Shown piece by piece: positions 1 to 8,779 of a DNA stretch of 64,000 bases (position 1 is the stretch's first letter; each line of letters opens with the position of its first letter). Under the pieces are notes generated by a model, which searched no databases, was not told where the DNA came from, and was given only the letters and a program-made list of their open reading frames with translations. Both the position numbers and the translations under genes were made by a program. Source of the DNA: Dysgonomonas mossii (lineage in GTDB: Bacteria > Bacteroidota > Bacteroidia > Bacteroidales > Dysgonomonadaceae); the NCBI RefSeq assembly GCF_004569505.1, contig NZ_SPPK01000003.1, forward strand, positions 1-64,000, written 5' to 3'.

Positions 1-111
1 ATGAAAAAAAATGTCTGGTCGATAAGAGTTCTTGAAAAGATTGGACTTCAGTATGAAAGAGATATAGAATTCGATGGATGTGAAGGTGCAATTTACAAAG
101 TTGAAAAATAA
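1..111 (+). CDS. GNAT acetyltransferase, C-terminal fragment (gene cut by window start)
   Basis: Frame 1 encodes 36 residues before a TAA. The fragment carries an SIRVLEKIGLQYE-like segment, the typical last helix and strand of RimJ/RimL-type N-acetyltransferases where acetyl-CoA binding ends. The ATG at base 1 is most likely an internal methionine, because the family is about 160-180 residues long and the rest must lie upstream of the window. Substrate cannot be told. The IS256-like element starts about 40 bases after the stop. Confidence 0.6.
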   Translation: MKKNVWSIRVLEKIGLQYERDIEFDGCEGAIYKVEK

Positions 112-176
112 TTAGCATAGAAATATCACCAATAGTCTTGTTTGCCGATATAAGGACATTGTCCAAAATGATGTGT

Positions 177-218
177 AAATGAAAAACTACAGGCTGTAAG
201 GCTTGTAGTTTTTCATTT
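177..218. repeat. 15-bp hairpin at left end of the IS256-like element
   Basis: AAATGAAAAACTACA at 177-191 pairs perfectly with TGTAGTTTTTCATTT at 204-218 around a 12-nt loop. The left arm is part of the left terminal repeat; the right arm resembles the right-end repeat (AGTTTTTCATTTACAC). It may be a duplicated end or a terminator that blocks read-through into the transposase; the second is inference. Confidence 0.7.
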
Positions 219-246
219 ATTAATAACTTTATAAAAAGTGTTTATT

Positions 247-1450
247 ATGGACGTTCCAAAAAATTTGTTTAGTAAAGAGTTCTTATCTCAATTTAAGACA
301 CGCGAAGAAGTTGATTCCTTTTAAAGCAGCTTCACGTTCAGGTTTATGAACAGATGCTTCAGGCAGAGATGGATAACCATTTAGGCTATGAAAGGCATCA
401 AAAAGGAGATTTAATCACCGACAACTCCCGCAATGGGATCTATACCAAGAAAGTTCAGGGAGAATATGGAGAATCCACCATAGAAGTTCCCCGTGACCGT
501 AATGGCGAATTTGAACCGGTGGTTATCCCCAAACATGAGAACCGTGGTTCGAGTATTGACAGATTAATAATCTCTTTGTATGCCAAAGGTATGAGCGTTT
601 CGGATATTGAACAGGAAATGCATGAGATATCCGGTTTTAAACTATCCACATCTTCCATCCCCACATTACCAATAAGGTAAATCAGGAAGCTTTTGAGTGG
701 CAGAACCGCCCGTTAGAAAACTTATACCTGATAGTTCGGATGGATGGGATTATTTTTAAAGTCAGAGAGGCAGGTAAGGTTATCAATAAGACAGTCTATT
801 TGTGTGTAGGGCTAAATAAGGAAGGCTTTAAAGAAGTCCTGGGCATGTGGGTTGGTAAAACAGAATTTTCTTCGTTTTGGATGGGTGTCCTAACTGACTT
901 AAAAGCCCGTGGAGTGCAAGACATCCTCATTACAGTTACAGATAATCTGTGTGGATTTACAGATACAATAAAAAGTGTCTTTACTGAATCAACGACTCAA
1001 ATATGCGTAGTCCATCAAATCCGTAACTCGTGCCGTTATGTTGTTTGGAAAGAAAAGAAAGAGTTTACTTCTGATTTAAAGAACATCTACAATGCTCCTA
1101 CAAAAGATGCAGCTAAACTTGAATTGGATGATTTCGAACAAAAATGGGGTTCTAAATATCCTTATGCTATCCGTTCGTGGCGTAACAACTGGGATGAACT
1201 GACTTCTTTTTTTGACTTCCCGCTGGAAATCCATAAAATCATCTATACCACCAATCTGATAGAAAATCTGAACGGTAAGATACGCAAATACACCAAAAAC
1301 AAGTTATCATTCTCAACGGATGATGCCTTGGAAAAGTCTGTATATCTGGCTATCAGCGAGATTGAGAAAAAATGGACGATGCCCATTCATAACTGGGGTT
1401 TAATACTCAATCAATTTTTAGCTATCTTTGAGAGCAGAGTAGTACGATAA
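247..1450 (+). pseudogene. IS256-family (Mutator-type) transposase, broken by two frameshifts
   Basis: Three reading frames must be joined to recover one transposase: frame of 247 (ends in a stop near 325), frame of 354-680, and frame of 740-1450. The spliced product is a continuous IS256-type DDE transposase of about 400 residues. Recognisable pieces are the N-terminal MLQAEMDNHLGYERH segment, the first catalytic Asp in RMDGIIF, the second in VTDNLCGF, and the catalytic Glu in TNLIENLN. The first shift is near 320 and the second near 655-665. No single intact ORF remains, so the copy should be inactive unless frameshifting occurs at both sites, which I consider unlikely. It sits between the acetyltransferase fragment and the nudK gene. 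Confidence 0.85.
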
Positions 1451-1597
1451 AGAAATATATAGGATAAAAGCCCTAAGGCTAGTTTTTCATTTACACAAGG
1501 TTATGGACAGTCCCTTTTATTTTTTTGATAATTCAATAGATACTTTACGGAATTCGTTGAGTACAAGAAGAGGACTGTCATAGATTATTGCTTCAAA

Positions 1598-2182
1598 TTA
1601 CAGAATGTTGTGCAATTTTATATATTGCAGTAACATGATTGTTTTACCATCCCTAATCTCTCCATTTTTTATCATTTCCATTGCTCTGTCAACCTTCAAC
1701 TCTAGAACTTCTATGTTTTCTTGTTCTTCATCGAGCCCCCCTCCTTCGTTCACTTTCATATCCTTGGTGTATTCAGCAATAAAAAAATAAACAATCTCGG
1801 TAACAGAACCGGGAGACATATACGCCTCAAAAATTTTTTGAACTTGTGAAATTTTGTACCCTGTTTCCTCTTCTGTTTCTCTTTTAATACACACTTCAGC
1901 ATTGTCTTTATCTAATAATCCAGCACAAGATTCTATAAGCATTCCTGAATCATTGCCATTGAGATAAGTGGGCAACCTAAATTGTCGTGTGAGAATAACT
2001 GTTTGGTTCTCCTTATTATACAACAAGATAGTAGCGCCGTTACCTCTGTCATAAGCCTCTCTGCTTTGTGTATCTATAGTGCCATCCTCTTTTAAGTATT
2101 CATAGGTTACTTTTCGGAGTGTGTACCAATTGTCTGACAATACTTCTGTTTTTATTATTTTTACTTTTTCATTCATATTCAT
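1598..2182 (-). CDS. nudK: Nudix hydrolase, NudK-like (GDP-mannose pyrophosphatase type)
   Basis: 194 residues, close to the length of E. coli NudK. A Nudix box is visible in the middle: the AGLLDKDNAEVCIKRE stretch followed by TEEETGYK, giving the REx2EE core that holds Mg2+. Preceding segments (EAYDRGNGATILLYN, TVILTRQFRLPTYLNG) match the NudK/ADP-ribose pyrophosphatase branch rather than MutT. Known NudK cleaves GDP-mannose and related nucleotide sugars to GMP and sugar phosphate in the cytoplasm. Two methionines (first and third residues) are both plausible starts. It is followed on the same strand by another Nudix gene about 240 bases away, so they may or may not share a transcript. Substrate is inferred from family likeness only. 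Confidence 0.75.
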   Translation of the reverse strand: MNMNEKVKIIKTEVLSDNWYTLRKVTYEYLKEDGTIDTQSREAYDRGNGATILLYNKENQTVILTRQFRLPTYLNGNDSGMLIESCAGLLDKDNAEVCIKRETEEETGYKISQVQKIFEAYMSPGSVTEIVYFFIAEYTKDMKVNEGGGLDEEQENIEVLELKVDRAMEMIKNGEIRDGKTIMLLQYIKLHNIL

Positions 2183-2426
2183 TTATTTTATGCATACTAA
2201 AGTTAAGCTTTTTCTGATTAGTCCAATACTGTTTTGATCTTTCATAACTGATCTCTTTAGTATAATTAATAATTTTTAGTCTGATATCTGATAATACTTT
2301 AGTTATTATAAAAGATGAAAATTAAGATCATACAAATTATTAATATTTTAATAATCAGTCAACCTTAGTTTTGATTTTCATGATAGCTCCTCTTCTTATT
2401 TTCTATACAGATTTCCTCTTTCTCAT

Positions 2427-2831
2427 CTATAAAATTATACCATCTTCTTTCAATAGTGCAAAAACTTTTAATACACCGGGAACCTGAGCCGGTTCTAGCT
2501 TGTACATCCCTAAGTCAAAAAATTTCACTGCAGTAATTTCATGGCTTGGCTGTATCTCTTCTGTTAAATTATATTGAAAAGTATCTTGTTCCATTATTAA
2601 CTCAGGACTTTCTCCATATGCCGGAGCTGAAATGTGTTTGTAATTTTCAATTTTATCTGGTTGCAAGTCAATGTTTAACTCTTCCTTAATTTCTCTGATA
2701 AGTGCTTCTTTGGCTGTTTCTCCTTTATCTACTTTCCCTCCGGGTAAATACCATGCATTTTTATTACTACTGTATGCTAAAAGCAATTGATTGTTTTTTG
2801 TAACGACCAATCCTGCTGTTAATAATTTCAT
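2427..2831 (-). CDS. Nudix hydrolase, MutT-like
   Basis: 134 residues, a single Nudix domain. The box is complete: GGKVDKGETAKEALIREI followed by KEEL, fitting GX5EX7REUXEEXGU apart from the last positions. The N-terminal strand MKLLTAGLVVTKNNQLLLAYS and the LPGGK turn are typical of small MutT-type enzymes acting on nucleoside di/triphosphates or other X-linked diphosphates. Substrate specificity is not readable. Upstream lies the HD phosphohydrolase gene in the same orientation with a 91-base gap, so a nucleotide-housekeeping transcription unit is possible. Confidence 0.8.
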   Translation of the reverse strand: MKLLTAGLVVTKNNQLLLAYSSNKNAWYLPGGKVDKGETAKEALIREIKEELNIDLQPDKIENYKHISAPAYGESPELIMEQDTFQYNLTEEIQPSHEITAVKFFDLGMYKLEPAQVPGVLKVFALLKEDGIIL

Positions 2832-2922
2832 TATTATACTTTAATTTATTGTAACCCAATGGGGCAAAATACCTTTGCTTTCAATGCTATTAAATCAAAA
2901 TAAGATGAATTTAATTACATTC

Positions 2923-3522
2923 TTATTGAACTTCCTTATAAAATTTAGCTATGTATTCTTCCATAAAAGAATGGCGTTCTGCTGCTATTAACTTAGCAGA
3001 TTCAGTATTCATCATATCTTTTAGCTTAAACAGCTTATCATAAAAGTGTTGAATACTTGAATTCTCTTTCTCTTTTTCATCAGGACTATATAGAATTCGA
3101 TTCTTACTACCACCATATGCAAAGCAGCGTGCAATACCAATTGCTCCGATAGCATCTAAACGATCTGCATCCTGTACAATTTCTGCTTCTATGGAGGATG
3201 GCTTATTTCCTTTACTGAAAGAAACTTGAGAAACAATCTCGACAACTTTGTTTATCGTAGACTGATCAACAAGTAATGATTTAAGAAAAGCATTGATTAA
3301 CTCTTCAGATTTATCCAAACCATTATAAAGCTTATGATCCCCTAAATCATGTAACCAAGCTGCTAATTCAACCAGAAAGCAATCAGCCTGTTCTGTTTGC
3401 AAAATCTTTCGGGAATTGATTACCACTCGTTCTATATGACAGTAATCGTGTCCTGTTCCTTCTTTGAGAAAAGTATCTTTTATATATTCCTGTGCTTTTA
3501 TCAAAATATCTTTATTCTCCAT
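2923..3522 (-). CDS. HD-domain phosphohydrolase (YedJ/YpgQ-like)
   Basis: 199 residues. HD superfamily signature residues are clear: the first His in GHDYCHIERVV, the HD pair in AAWLHDLGDHK, and a later Asp in VQDADRLDAIGAIG, the pattern of the YedJ/YpgQ family of metal-dependent phosphohydrolases. Members of this family hydrolyse nucleotide phosphates such as pyrophosphate from dNTPs in some species; the in vivo role here is unknown. The gene lies eight bases downstream of the ABM-domain gene on the same strand, so the pair is probably co-transcribed. Confidence 0.8.
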   Translation of the reverse strand: MENKDILIKAQEYIKDTFLKEGTGHDYCHIERVVINSRKILQTEQADCFLVELAAWLHDLGDHKLYNGLDKSEELINAFLKSLLVDQSTINKVVEIVSQVSFSKGNKPSSIEAEIVQDADRLDAIGAIGIARCFAYGGSKNRILYSPDEKEKENSSIQHFYDKLFKLKDMMNTESAKLIAAERHSFMEEYIAKFYKEVQ

Positions 3523-3530
3523 TCTTTTAC

Positions 3531-3818
3531 TTATTGAAAAATCTCCATAATGGTAAATTCACATTCTTTAGATTGATGCTTATTAATCAAAGGAACCAAC
3601 CGTCTGAAATGCTCTGTCTGGCAATGCCTGTCCAATGCATCATGATCCGGCCATTCTTCAATGAAGATAAAGTGAGTTTTATCGTCCTGATCTATATAAA
3701 GGTTGTATTCTATACAATCCTTTTCCATTTTGGTCTTAGCAACCAATTCAGCATAAAGAGGTTTTACAATATCTAAATATTCTTCTTTAATAAAATCCTC
3801 GGCTATAACTTTTATCAT
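3531..3818 (-). CDS. Antibiotic biosynthesis monooxygenase (ABM, YgiN-like) domain protein
   Basis: 95 residues forming one dimeric ferredoxin-like ABM domain. Typical features are the start MIKVIAEDFIKEE, the central EYNLYIDQDDKTHFIFIEEWPDHDALDRH stretch (strand plus EEW motif) and a C-terminal FRRLVPLI helix. Proteins of this family act as quinol or aromatic monooxygenases or bind small aromatic compounds; most members have no defined substrate. It is the first gene of a minus-strand group that continues with the HD phosphohydrolase. The intergenic region upstream (3819-4021) separates it divergently from the Hxs cassette. Confidence 0.75.
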   Translation of the reverse strand: MIKVIAEDFIKEEYLDIVKPLYAELVAKTKMEKDCIEYNLYIDQDDKTHFIFIEEWPDHDALDRHCQTEHFRRLVPLINKHQSKECEFTIMEIFQ

Positions 3819-4021
3819 TGTTTGAATTATTATTTACAGATACTTATTTCTCTCTACAAATATACAGAATGAGGCAGATAAAAGAGTAAGTATATTCTCT
3901 GCTTTTATGTATAATAAAGCTGTTCGATAAATTATATTGATTATTTTTTAGCATTTATTCACTATAATAAAAGAGTATTTTATATCTTTATACATGGAAT
4001 CAGCTAATTAAGTAATTATCT

Positions 4022-4702
4022 ATGAAATCACGTTTTAATAAAATTCTGAAAGGGATCTTTTTGACCTCTTTAACATCTATCGTTGCTACAACAAATACGG
4101 AAGCCTCTAACTATGACATTAGTAAGTTGAACTTAGATAATGCAAAAAAGGAACCTGAAATAAGTCCTAAAAAAGATAATTCTCAGAAATTTGTTTTAAA
4201 ATTTCAGAATGATAATTCTTACCTGATTGCAGGCCATAGAAGCCACAGATCACATTCTTCGCATAGGTCACATTCCTCACACCGATCAAGTAGTTCTACT
4301 TATTCTGGTGGTTCGAGCAGGTCTTCTTCGTCATCTTCTTACTATTATTCCTCACCTTCTACTGGTACGTCTACAGGAACGTCAAATACAAAACCGTCAA
4401 GTAGTAAAACGACGGGAAATAGTGGCACATCCACTTCAACTCAAAGGACAACATCAACAACGGCTGTCGGTGAGAAACTCAATTTGGGCGATAGAATTCT
4501 CAAAAAAGGAATGACCGGAACAGATGTTACACAGCTGAAAAACATCTTAATTGATAAAAAATATTTATCAGGATCTTTTGCAAAAGGAGCTATTTTATTT
4601 GATAATGAAATAGAGAAGGCAGTTATTTCTTTTCAAAATAAGATAGGAATAGATGCAGACGGTATTGTAGATACACAAACTGTTTATTTCCTGAAAAAAT
4701 AG
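4022..4702 (+). CDS. hxsA: His-Xaa-Ser repeat protein HxsA, putative radical-SAM-modified precursor
   Basis: 226 residues. Residues about 8-28 form a basic-then-hydrophobic signal peptide (ILKGIFLTSLTSIVATTNTEA). Residues 72-89 are six uninterrupted His-Xaa-Ser tripeptides (HRS HRS HSS HRS HSS HRS), followed by a Ser/Thr/Tyr-rich low-complexity linker (90-150) with a YYY run. Residues 154-226 are a PG_binding_1-type peptidoglycan-binding domain (GDRILKKGMTGTDVTQLKNIL onward). This is the defining architecture of HxsA in the His-Xaa-Ser system known from comparative genomics, where the repeat is thought to be the target of the two paired radical SAM enzymes encoded just downstream. The product is presumably exported and bound to the cell wall. 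The chemical modification is unknown. hxsD starts four bases after the stop, so the four genes form one operon. Confidence 0.9.
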   Translation: MKSRFNKILKGIFLTSLTSIVATTNTEASNYDISKLNLDNAKKEPEISPKKDNSQKFVLKFQNDNSYLIAGHRSHRSHSSHRSHSSHRSSSSTYSGGSSRSSSSSSYYYSSPSTGTSTGTSNTKPSSSKTTGNSGTSTSTQRTTSTTAVGEKLNLGDRILKKGMTGTDVTQLKNILIDKKYLSGSFAKGAILFDNEIEKAVISFQNKIGIDADGIVDTQTVYFLKK

Positions 4703-4706
4703 TAAG

Positions 4707-5054
4707 ATGACAGATTTTAGAAAAATAGCAGAGAACTTCATCCGTTTTTCAGTTGACACCCAGATTTATAATGATACAGTTATATCAAAGGTACTATATT
4801 GGCTGACTGACTCATACCTGATAAGTCGTAATACTTCAACCGATACAATCCAATCTATTGAGCTCAAGAAGAAAGAGGGTATTTTTATTCAAGAAGAGAT
4901 TGATCAGCTAGAAAGAAAACTTAATCAGGACTTTATCGATTACAAAGTTCGGGATATTGTCGGACAAGAGACTCATAATATTCGGGATATTCTTTATGTG
5001 AAAGCTTTTGCGAATAATGATGAGTTTGAAGATTATATGCTAACCGGAGAATAA
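4707..5054 (+). CDS. hxsD: His-Xaa-Ser system protein HxsD
   Basis: 115 residues, no signal peptide, no membrane segment. The C-terminal half (residues about 70-105) holds the LNQDFIDYKVRDIV / THNIRDILYVKAF region, which corresponds to the conserved LLNDYxLRE-like motif of HxsD proteins. The function is unknown; a peptide-recognition or chaperone role, by analogy with small partner proteins of radical-SAM peptide maturases, is inference. Its stop codon overlaps the hxsB start by one base (TAATG), pointing to translational coupling. The identification rests mostly on gene order and size. Confidence 0.8.
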   Translation: MTDFRKIAENFIRFSVDTQIYNDTVISKVLYWLTDSYLISRNTSTDTIQSIELKKKEGIFIQEEIDQLERKLNQDFIDYKVRDIVGQETHNIRDILYVKAFANNDEFEDYMLTGE

Positions 5055-6463
5055 TGTATTACTTATTACCTTTTCGATTTGATCGTATCGACAATAATGA
5101 GATTCTGGTTAATGAAGTTGGAGATTATCTGATTACTCCTGTTGGGACAGCCAGCAGAATAGTAAACCGGGAAATTGAAACAGATGAAAATTTATATAAA
5201 GATCTTATTTCTTCGTATTTTATCAGTGAAATACCAATTCCTTACCTGATAGATAGTCTTGCGGCTCGACTGCGAACAAAGAAATCATTCCTGGATCATT
5301 TTACATCCTTACATATATTTGTATTGACCTTGCGATGCAATCAAAATTGCATCTATTGTCAGGCATCCAGTAAAGAATGTTACGGTTCATTATACGATAT
5401 GAGCAAAGATACGATGCTTAAATCCATTGATCTGATGTTTAAATCTCCATCACCTTCCATAACAATGGAGTTTCAGGGAGGAGAACCATCTCTAATGGCT
5501 GATTTATTACTCTTTGCAATATCAACCACACAAGAAAAGAATATCCTTTACCGGAAAGAGATTACTTATGTCTTGTGTACTAACAGCGTAAATCTGACCG
5601 ACGAAGTTTTATCGATTTGTACAACATACCAGGTACTGATATCGACATCTCTTGATGGCCCTGAGGAACTGCATAACCACAATAGAGGGAAGATTGACAG
5701 TTATTCGCGTGTTATAAAAGGAATTGAGAAAGCACGGGATGTTTTGGGGATAGATCGAGTATCCGCTTTAATGACAGCCTCAGAAGAATCAGTTAATCAT
5801 CCAAATGAGATTATTGATGCATATATAGACAATGGTTTCCATAGTATCTTCTTAAGAGCTTTAAACCCTTATGGTATGGCTTCCCAATATGCAGATTGGA
5901 ATGAATATTATGATAGGTTTATTCTTTTTTACAAGAAGGCGTTGGATTACATTATAGAACTGAATAAAAATGGAACTTACTTTATCGAAGAGTTCACTGC
6001 TTTAGTTTTGAGGAAGATCTTGACTCCTTTTTCTATTGGTTTTGTAGACCTTCAGTCTCCGGCAGGAATCATCAATAGTGTGATTGTATACAACTATGAC
6101 GGTTATGTGTATGCTTCGGATGAATCTAGAATGCTAACCGAGCATGGAGACAATACATTTCGGCTTGGACATGTTAATGATACTTATGAGAATATACTCT
6201 ATGGAAAAAAAGCTCAGGAGATAGCATTGATCTGGGCAAACGAAACTATTGCAGGATGTTCGGAATGTGCTTATCAATCTTATTGCGGCGCCGATCCTGT
6301 AAGAAACCATTCAACACAAGGTGATATGTATGGTTTTAGACCAACATCTTCTTTTTGTAAGAAGCATAAACAAATAATACAACATATCTTTTCATTATTG
6401 ATAAACAGAGAAGAAGAGGTATTACCTATATTCAAACGGTGGATTAATAACAGTGTCGGATGA
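5054..6463 (+). CDS. hxsB: His-Xaa-Ser system radical SAM maturase HxsB
   Basis: 469 residues. Residues 93-102 (LRCNQNCIYC) give the CX3CX2C motif, Cys95/99/102, that binds the 4Fe-4S cluster cleaving S-adenosylmethionine. EFQGGEPS follows as the SAM-binding GGE motif. The C-terminal part carries a SPASM-like Cys set (AGCSECAYQSYCGADP and a later FCKKHK) expected to hold auxiliary clusters, as in peptide-modifying enzymes such as anaerobic sulfatase maturases. In Hxs systems HxsB acts with HxsC, presumably on the HxS repeat of HxsA. It overlaps the upstream gene by one base and the downstream hxsC by four (ATGA), so stoichiometric co-translation is likely. Confidence 0.9.
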   Translation: MYYLLPFRFDRIDNNEILVNEVGDYLITPVGTASRIVNREIETDENLYKDLISSYFISEIPIPYLIDSLAARLRTKKSFLDHFTSLHIFVLTLRCNQNCIYCQASSKECYGSLYDMSKDTMLKSIDLMFKSPSPSITMEFQGGEPSLMADLLLFAISTTQEKNILYRKEITYVLCTNSVNLTDEVLSICTTYQVLISTSLDGPEELHNHNRGKIDSYSRVIKGIEKARDVLGIDRVSALMTASEESVNHPNEIIDAYIDNGFHSIFLRALNPYGMASQYADWNEYYDRFILFYKKALDYIIELNKNGTYFIEEFTALVLRKILTPFSIGFVDLQSPAGIINSVIVYNYDGYVYASDESRMLTEHGDNTFRLGHVNDTYENILYGKKAQEIALIWANETIAGCSECAYQSYCGADPVRNHSTQGDMYGFRPTSSFCKKHKQIIQHIFSLLINREEEVLPIFKRWINNSVG

Positions 6464-7329
6464 TTAAAACTGAATTAGATATTAACTCCAACGACAACTC
6501 CCTTTTTGTTACAGCACAATGTAATAATAGGTGCCTGATGTGCTCACAGCCTCCGCTAAACAGGAATGATATAGACTTATTATTCGAACGTAATTTGGCT
6601 ATTATTGAGTCTGCTCCTTCTGAATTAACTGATATTGGAATAACAGGAGGAGAACCTACATTATTAGGTGACAAACTCTTTTTGTTGATAGAAAAAATAA
6701 AGGAGAAGCTACCCGAAACTCAAATACATATACTATCCAATGGCCGTGCTTTTGCAAACCGTGACTATGTAAAGAAACTTGCTGCTGTTGGAGCTGACAG
6801 ATTATTATTGGGGATTCCTCTACATTCCGACTACTTGCATGATCATGATCATATTGCACAGGCAGTAGGATCATATAATGAGACAGTAAAAGGATTATAT
6901 AATCTGGCTGAATTTAATATTCGAATAGAACTCCGTATTGTTATCAATAAGATAAATTATCTACGCTTACCGCAGCTATCGAATTTTATATATAAGAACT
7001 TGCCCTTTGTTACTCATATCTCTTTTATGGGATTAGAAGATACTGGCTACAGCATAAAGAATCACGAACAAGTTTGGATAGACCCAATTGATTTTCAAAT
7101 TCAACTAGAGAAGGCTGTAATAAATCTTGCTACATGGGGATTGGATGTCTCGGTTTTTAATCTGCCTCTTTGTTCTTTACCCTCATCATTACATGAGTTT
7201 GCTCGTAAATCGATTTCTGATTGGAAAGTAAAATATCTGGAGGAGTGTAGGCTTTGTTCAGTGAAGGATATATGTTGTGGGTTATTTGCTACATCCAAAG
7301 GAGAATATAAAATAAGACCAATTATTTAA
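6460..7329 (+). CDS. hxsC: His-Xaa-Ser system radical SAM maturase HxsC
   Basis: 289 residues. CNNRCLMC at residues 21-28 is the CX3CX2C cluster motif and GITGGEPTLLG the SAM-binding loop. A C-terminal Cys group (EECRLCSVKDICCG) may bind a second cluster. The product is shorter than HxsB and lacks its long N-terminal region, as expected for the HxsC partner. It may act as a heterodimer with HxsB on HxsA. The start ATG overlaps the hxsB stop (ATGA). After the stop comes a hairpin (GTGTCCT...AGGACAC, about 7354-7377), then a 389-base gap, so hxsC ends the operon. Confidence 0.9.
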   Translation: MIKTELDINSNDNSLFVTAQCNNRCLMCSQPPLNRNDIDLLFERNLAIIESAPSELTDIGITGGEPTLLGDKLFLLIEKIKEKLPETQIHILSNGRAFANRDYVKKLAAVGADRLLLGIPLHSDYLHDHDHIAQAVGSYNETVKGLYNLAEFNIRIELRIVINKINYLRLPQLSNFIYKNLPFVTHISFMGLEDTGYSIKNHEQVWIDPIDFQIQLEKAVINLATWGLDVSVFNLPLCSLPSSLHEFARKSISDWKVKYLEECRLCSVKDICCGLFATSKGEYKIRPII

Positions 7330-7718
7330 TAAAAATAGGAATCTATGGAAAAAGTGTCCTTAGTATATTCAGGACACCATGGTTAAAATATAGGGCGGTT
7401 TAGTCGGCAGCAGTTTGAAGATCATTTATGCTACCAAATCGGTATCTAGTCTTAAATGAATATAAAATATGATGTAATCAAACAAATTTCCAAACTTCAA
7501 ATCAGGTGTTGAAAGGCCTTATATAAAGATGTTTATTTTATACTCTATTATGGTATAGCTGTTAATATGTAATAGTAGAAAGATAGTCAGATGGCTATCT
7601 CTCTCCATTGATAAGATTGTTGATCAGATTGATACTGAAAACTAGTATCCAATTTGGATATCCAAACAACATTTTGTGTAAATTTGTATCATAATTGTTT
7701 TACTAAAGCATACATTCC
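7330..7718. other. 389-bp gap after the hxs operon
   Basis: No ORF or RNA gene is recognisable. It contains a hairpin with arms GTGTCCT and AGGACAC at about 7354-7377, followed on the minus strand by a T run, and near the right end the palindrome and -7 box of the AraC gene described separately. The middle (7390-7640) is AT-rich without evident structure. Confidence 0.5.
7653..7686 (+). promoter_or_regulatory. Promoter and palindromic operator of the AraC-type gene
   Basis: TTTGGATATCCAAA at 7653-7666 is a perfect 14-bp palindrome, a likely regulator site. TAAATTTG at 7679-7686 matches the Bacteroidota -7 consensus TAnnTTTG, and TTTG at 7653 could serve as a -33 box with a somewhat long 22-base spacer. 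The predicted start would lie about 25 bases before the ATG at 7719. Confidence 0.5.
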
Positions 7719-8675
7719 ATGTCGGAGCTGAAGGTTACAGAATTATTAACAGGACAAGACTTCAAAGACTTTTACTTTGTAGACTCGAAAGATTCTTTTT
7801 GCGAGATTCAGGGTTCTACTTCTTGTCAGTACGGTAGTGGCTTTTTAGAAATTGCTGACTTGGATGTGCTAAATAAAAAACGTAAACCTACAAATGTAGA
7901 GAATATGGTGACGCGGCAACGCTTCTATACCATTACTTTTCTGACAGCAGGAGAGATCATAGAAACAATTGGTTCTAAGAAATATCACTTCAAGCCCAAT
8001 ACACTTTTCTTTATTCCCCAAAATCAACTTAACAGTGTAAAATCATGGAGTGATGATGTGAGAGGTATCTTTTGTATGTTTGATGCTGACTACTTTCTAT
8101 TGGTGGCTAAGCAAGTTGTTAGACTACAGCAATTCCCATTTTATCAGTTAGACAAAGATCCCTTTGTAGAGTTGGCTGGAGATGAGGTGATAACGATGAA
8201 ACAACTCTTTTCTAAATTACAAGAGGAGAAATGCTTCAAACAAAGCCTGAATGATGATACTCTAACACGTATGTTTCTGAATATAACATTAATGGAAGCA
8301 GAACGTATTTATGCAAACAAACAAGACTCGTGTAACTTATCATTAACTAGAGGTGATAAATTGGTTGCCGAATTTCAGAGACTGGTCAGTAAACATTTTA
8401 TAGAAAAAAGACTTGTATCTGATTATGCTGATCTATTGCATGTACACCCTAACCACTTGAATAGTATGGTAAAAGATGCTAGTGGGGTCACAGCAAGTGT
8501 TATGATTCAAAATCAACTTATCGAAGAGGCTAAATCTCGTATACTCCAGTCTACTGATAGTATTTCAGCCATTGCACTGCAACTAAACTTTAAAGATGAA
8601 TCCTACTTTGGTCGATTCTTCAAAAAACTTACACGGCTTACTCCGTTACAATTTCGAAAACTACATAAGCTGTAG
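7719..8675 (+). CDS. AraC-family transcriptional regulator
   Basis: 318 residues. The N-terminal two thirds form a cupin-like sensor (VTRQRFYTITFLTAGEII, HFKPNTLFFIPQNQLNSV), the C-terminal about 100 residues two HTH motifs of the AraC type (SDYADLLHVHPNHLNSMVKDASG, then DSISAIALQLNFKDESYFGRFFKKLTRLTPLQFR). The overall type is common in Bacteroidota, where such regulators control the adjacent gene. Here the neighbour is a DUF2938 gene now broken by a stop codon, so the regulator may have lost its target. A palindrome in the promoter suggests autoregulation; that is inference. Confidence 0.85.
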   Translation: MSELKVTELLTGQDFKDFYFVDSKDSFCEIQGSTSCQYGSGFLEIADLDVLNKKRKPTNVENMVTRQRFYTITFLTAGEIIETIGSKKYHFKPNTLFFIPQNQLNSVKSWSDDVRGIFCMFDADYFLLVAKQVVRLQQFPFYQLDKDPFVELAGDEVITMKQLFSKLQEEKCFKQSLNDDTLTRMFLNITLMEAERIYANKQDSCNLSLTRGDKLVAEFQRLVSKHFIEKRLVSDYADLLHVHPNHLNSMVKDASGVTASVMIQNQLIEEAKSRILQSTDSISAIALQLNFKDESYFGRFFKKLTRLTPLQFRKLHKL

Positions 8676-8779
8676 TATATATATTCTTTGATTTATACCA
8701 TTTCTCCTTTGCTAAGTGTCAGCATTGAAAGAGATGAGCTGCCTAACTTTGTCGCATTCAATAATACATAAAAAAAAGA

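Larger units (their letters stand above)
154..1514 (+). mobile_element. Degenerate IS256-family insertion sequence
   Basis: The transposase pseudogene at 247-1450 is flanked by imperfect terminal inverted repeats. Left: about 154-188, containing TGTCC and GTGTAAATGAAAAACTA. Right: about 1480-1514, whose reverse complement contains TGTCC and GTGTAAATGAAAAACTAG. I could not define a target-site duplication, so the outer boundaries are approximate. The left end is unusual: the inner part of the repeat is followed by a perfect inverted copy, making a 15-bp hairpin at 177-218. Confidence 0.75.

Noticed and set aside
4227..4514. Alternative-frame ORF inside hxsA
   Set aside because: It is a shadow produced by the repetitive Ser/His codons; it has no family match and no start signal.
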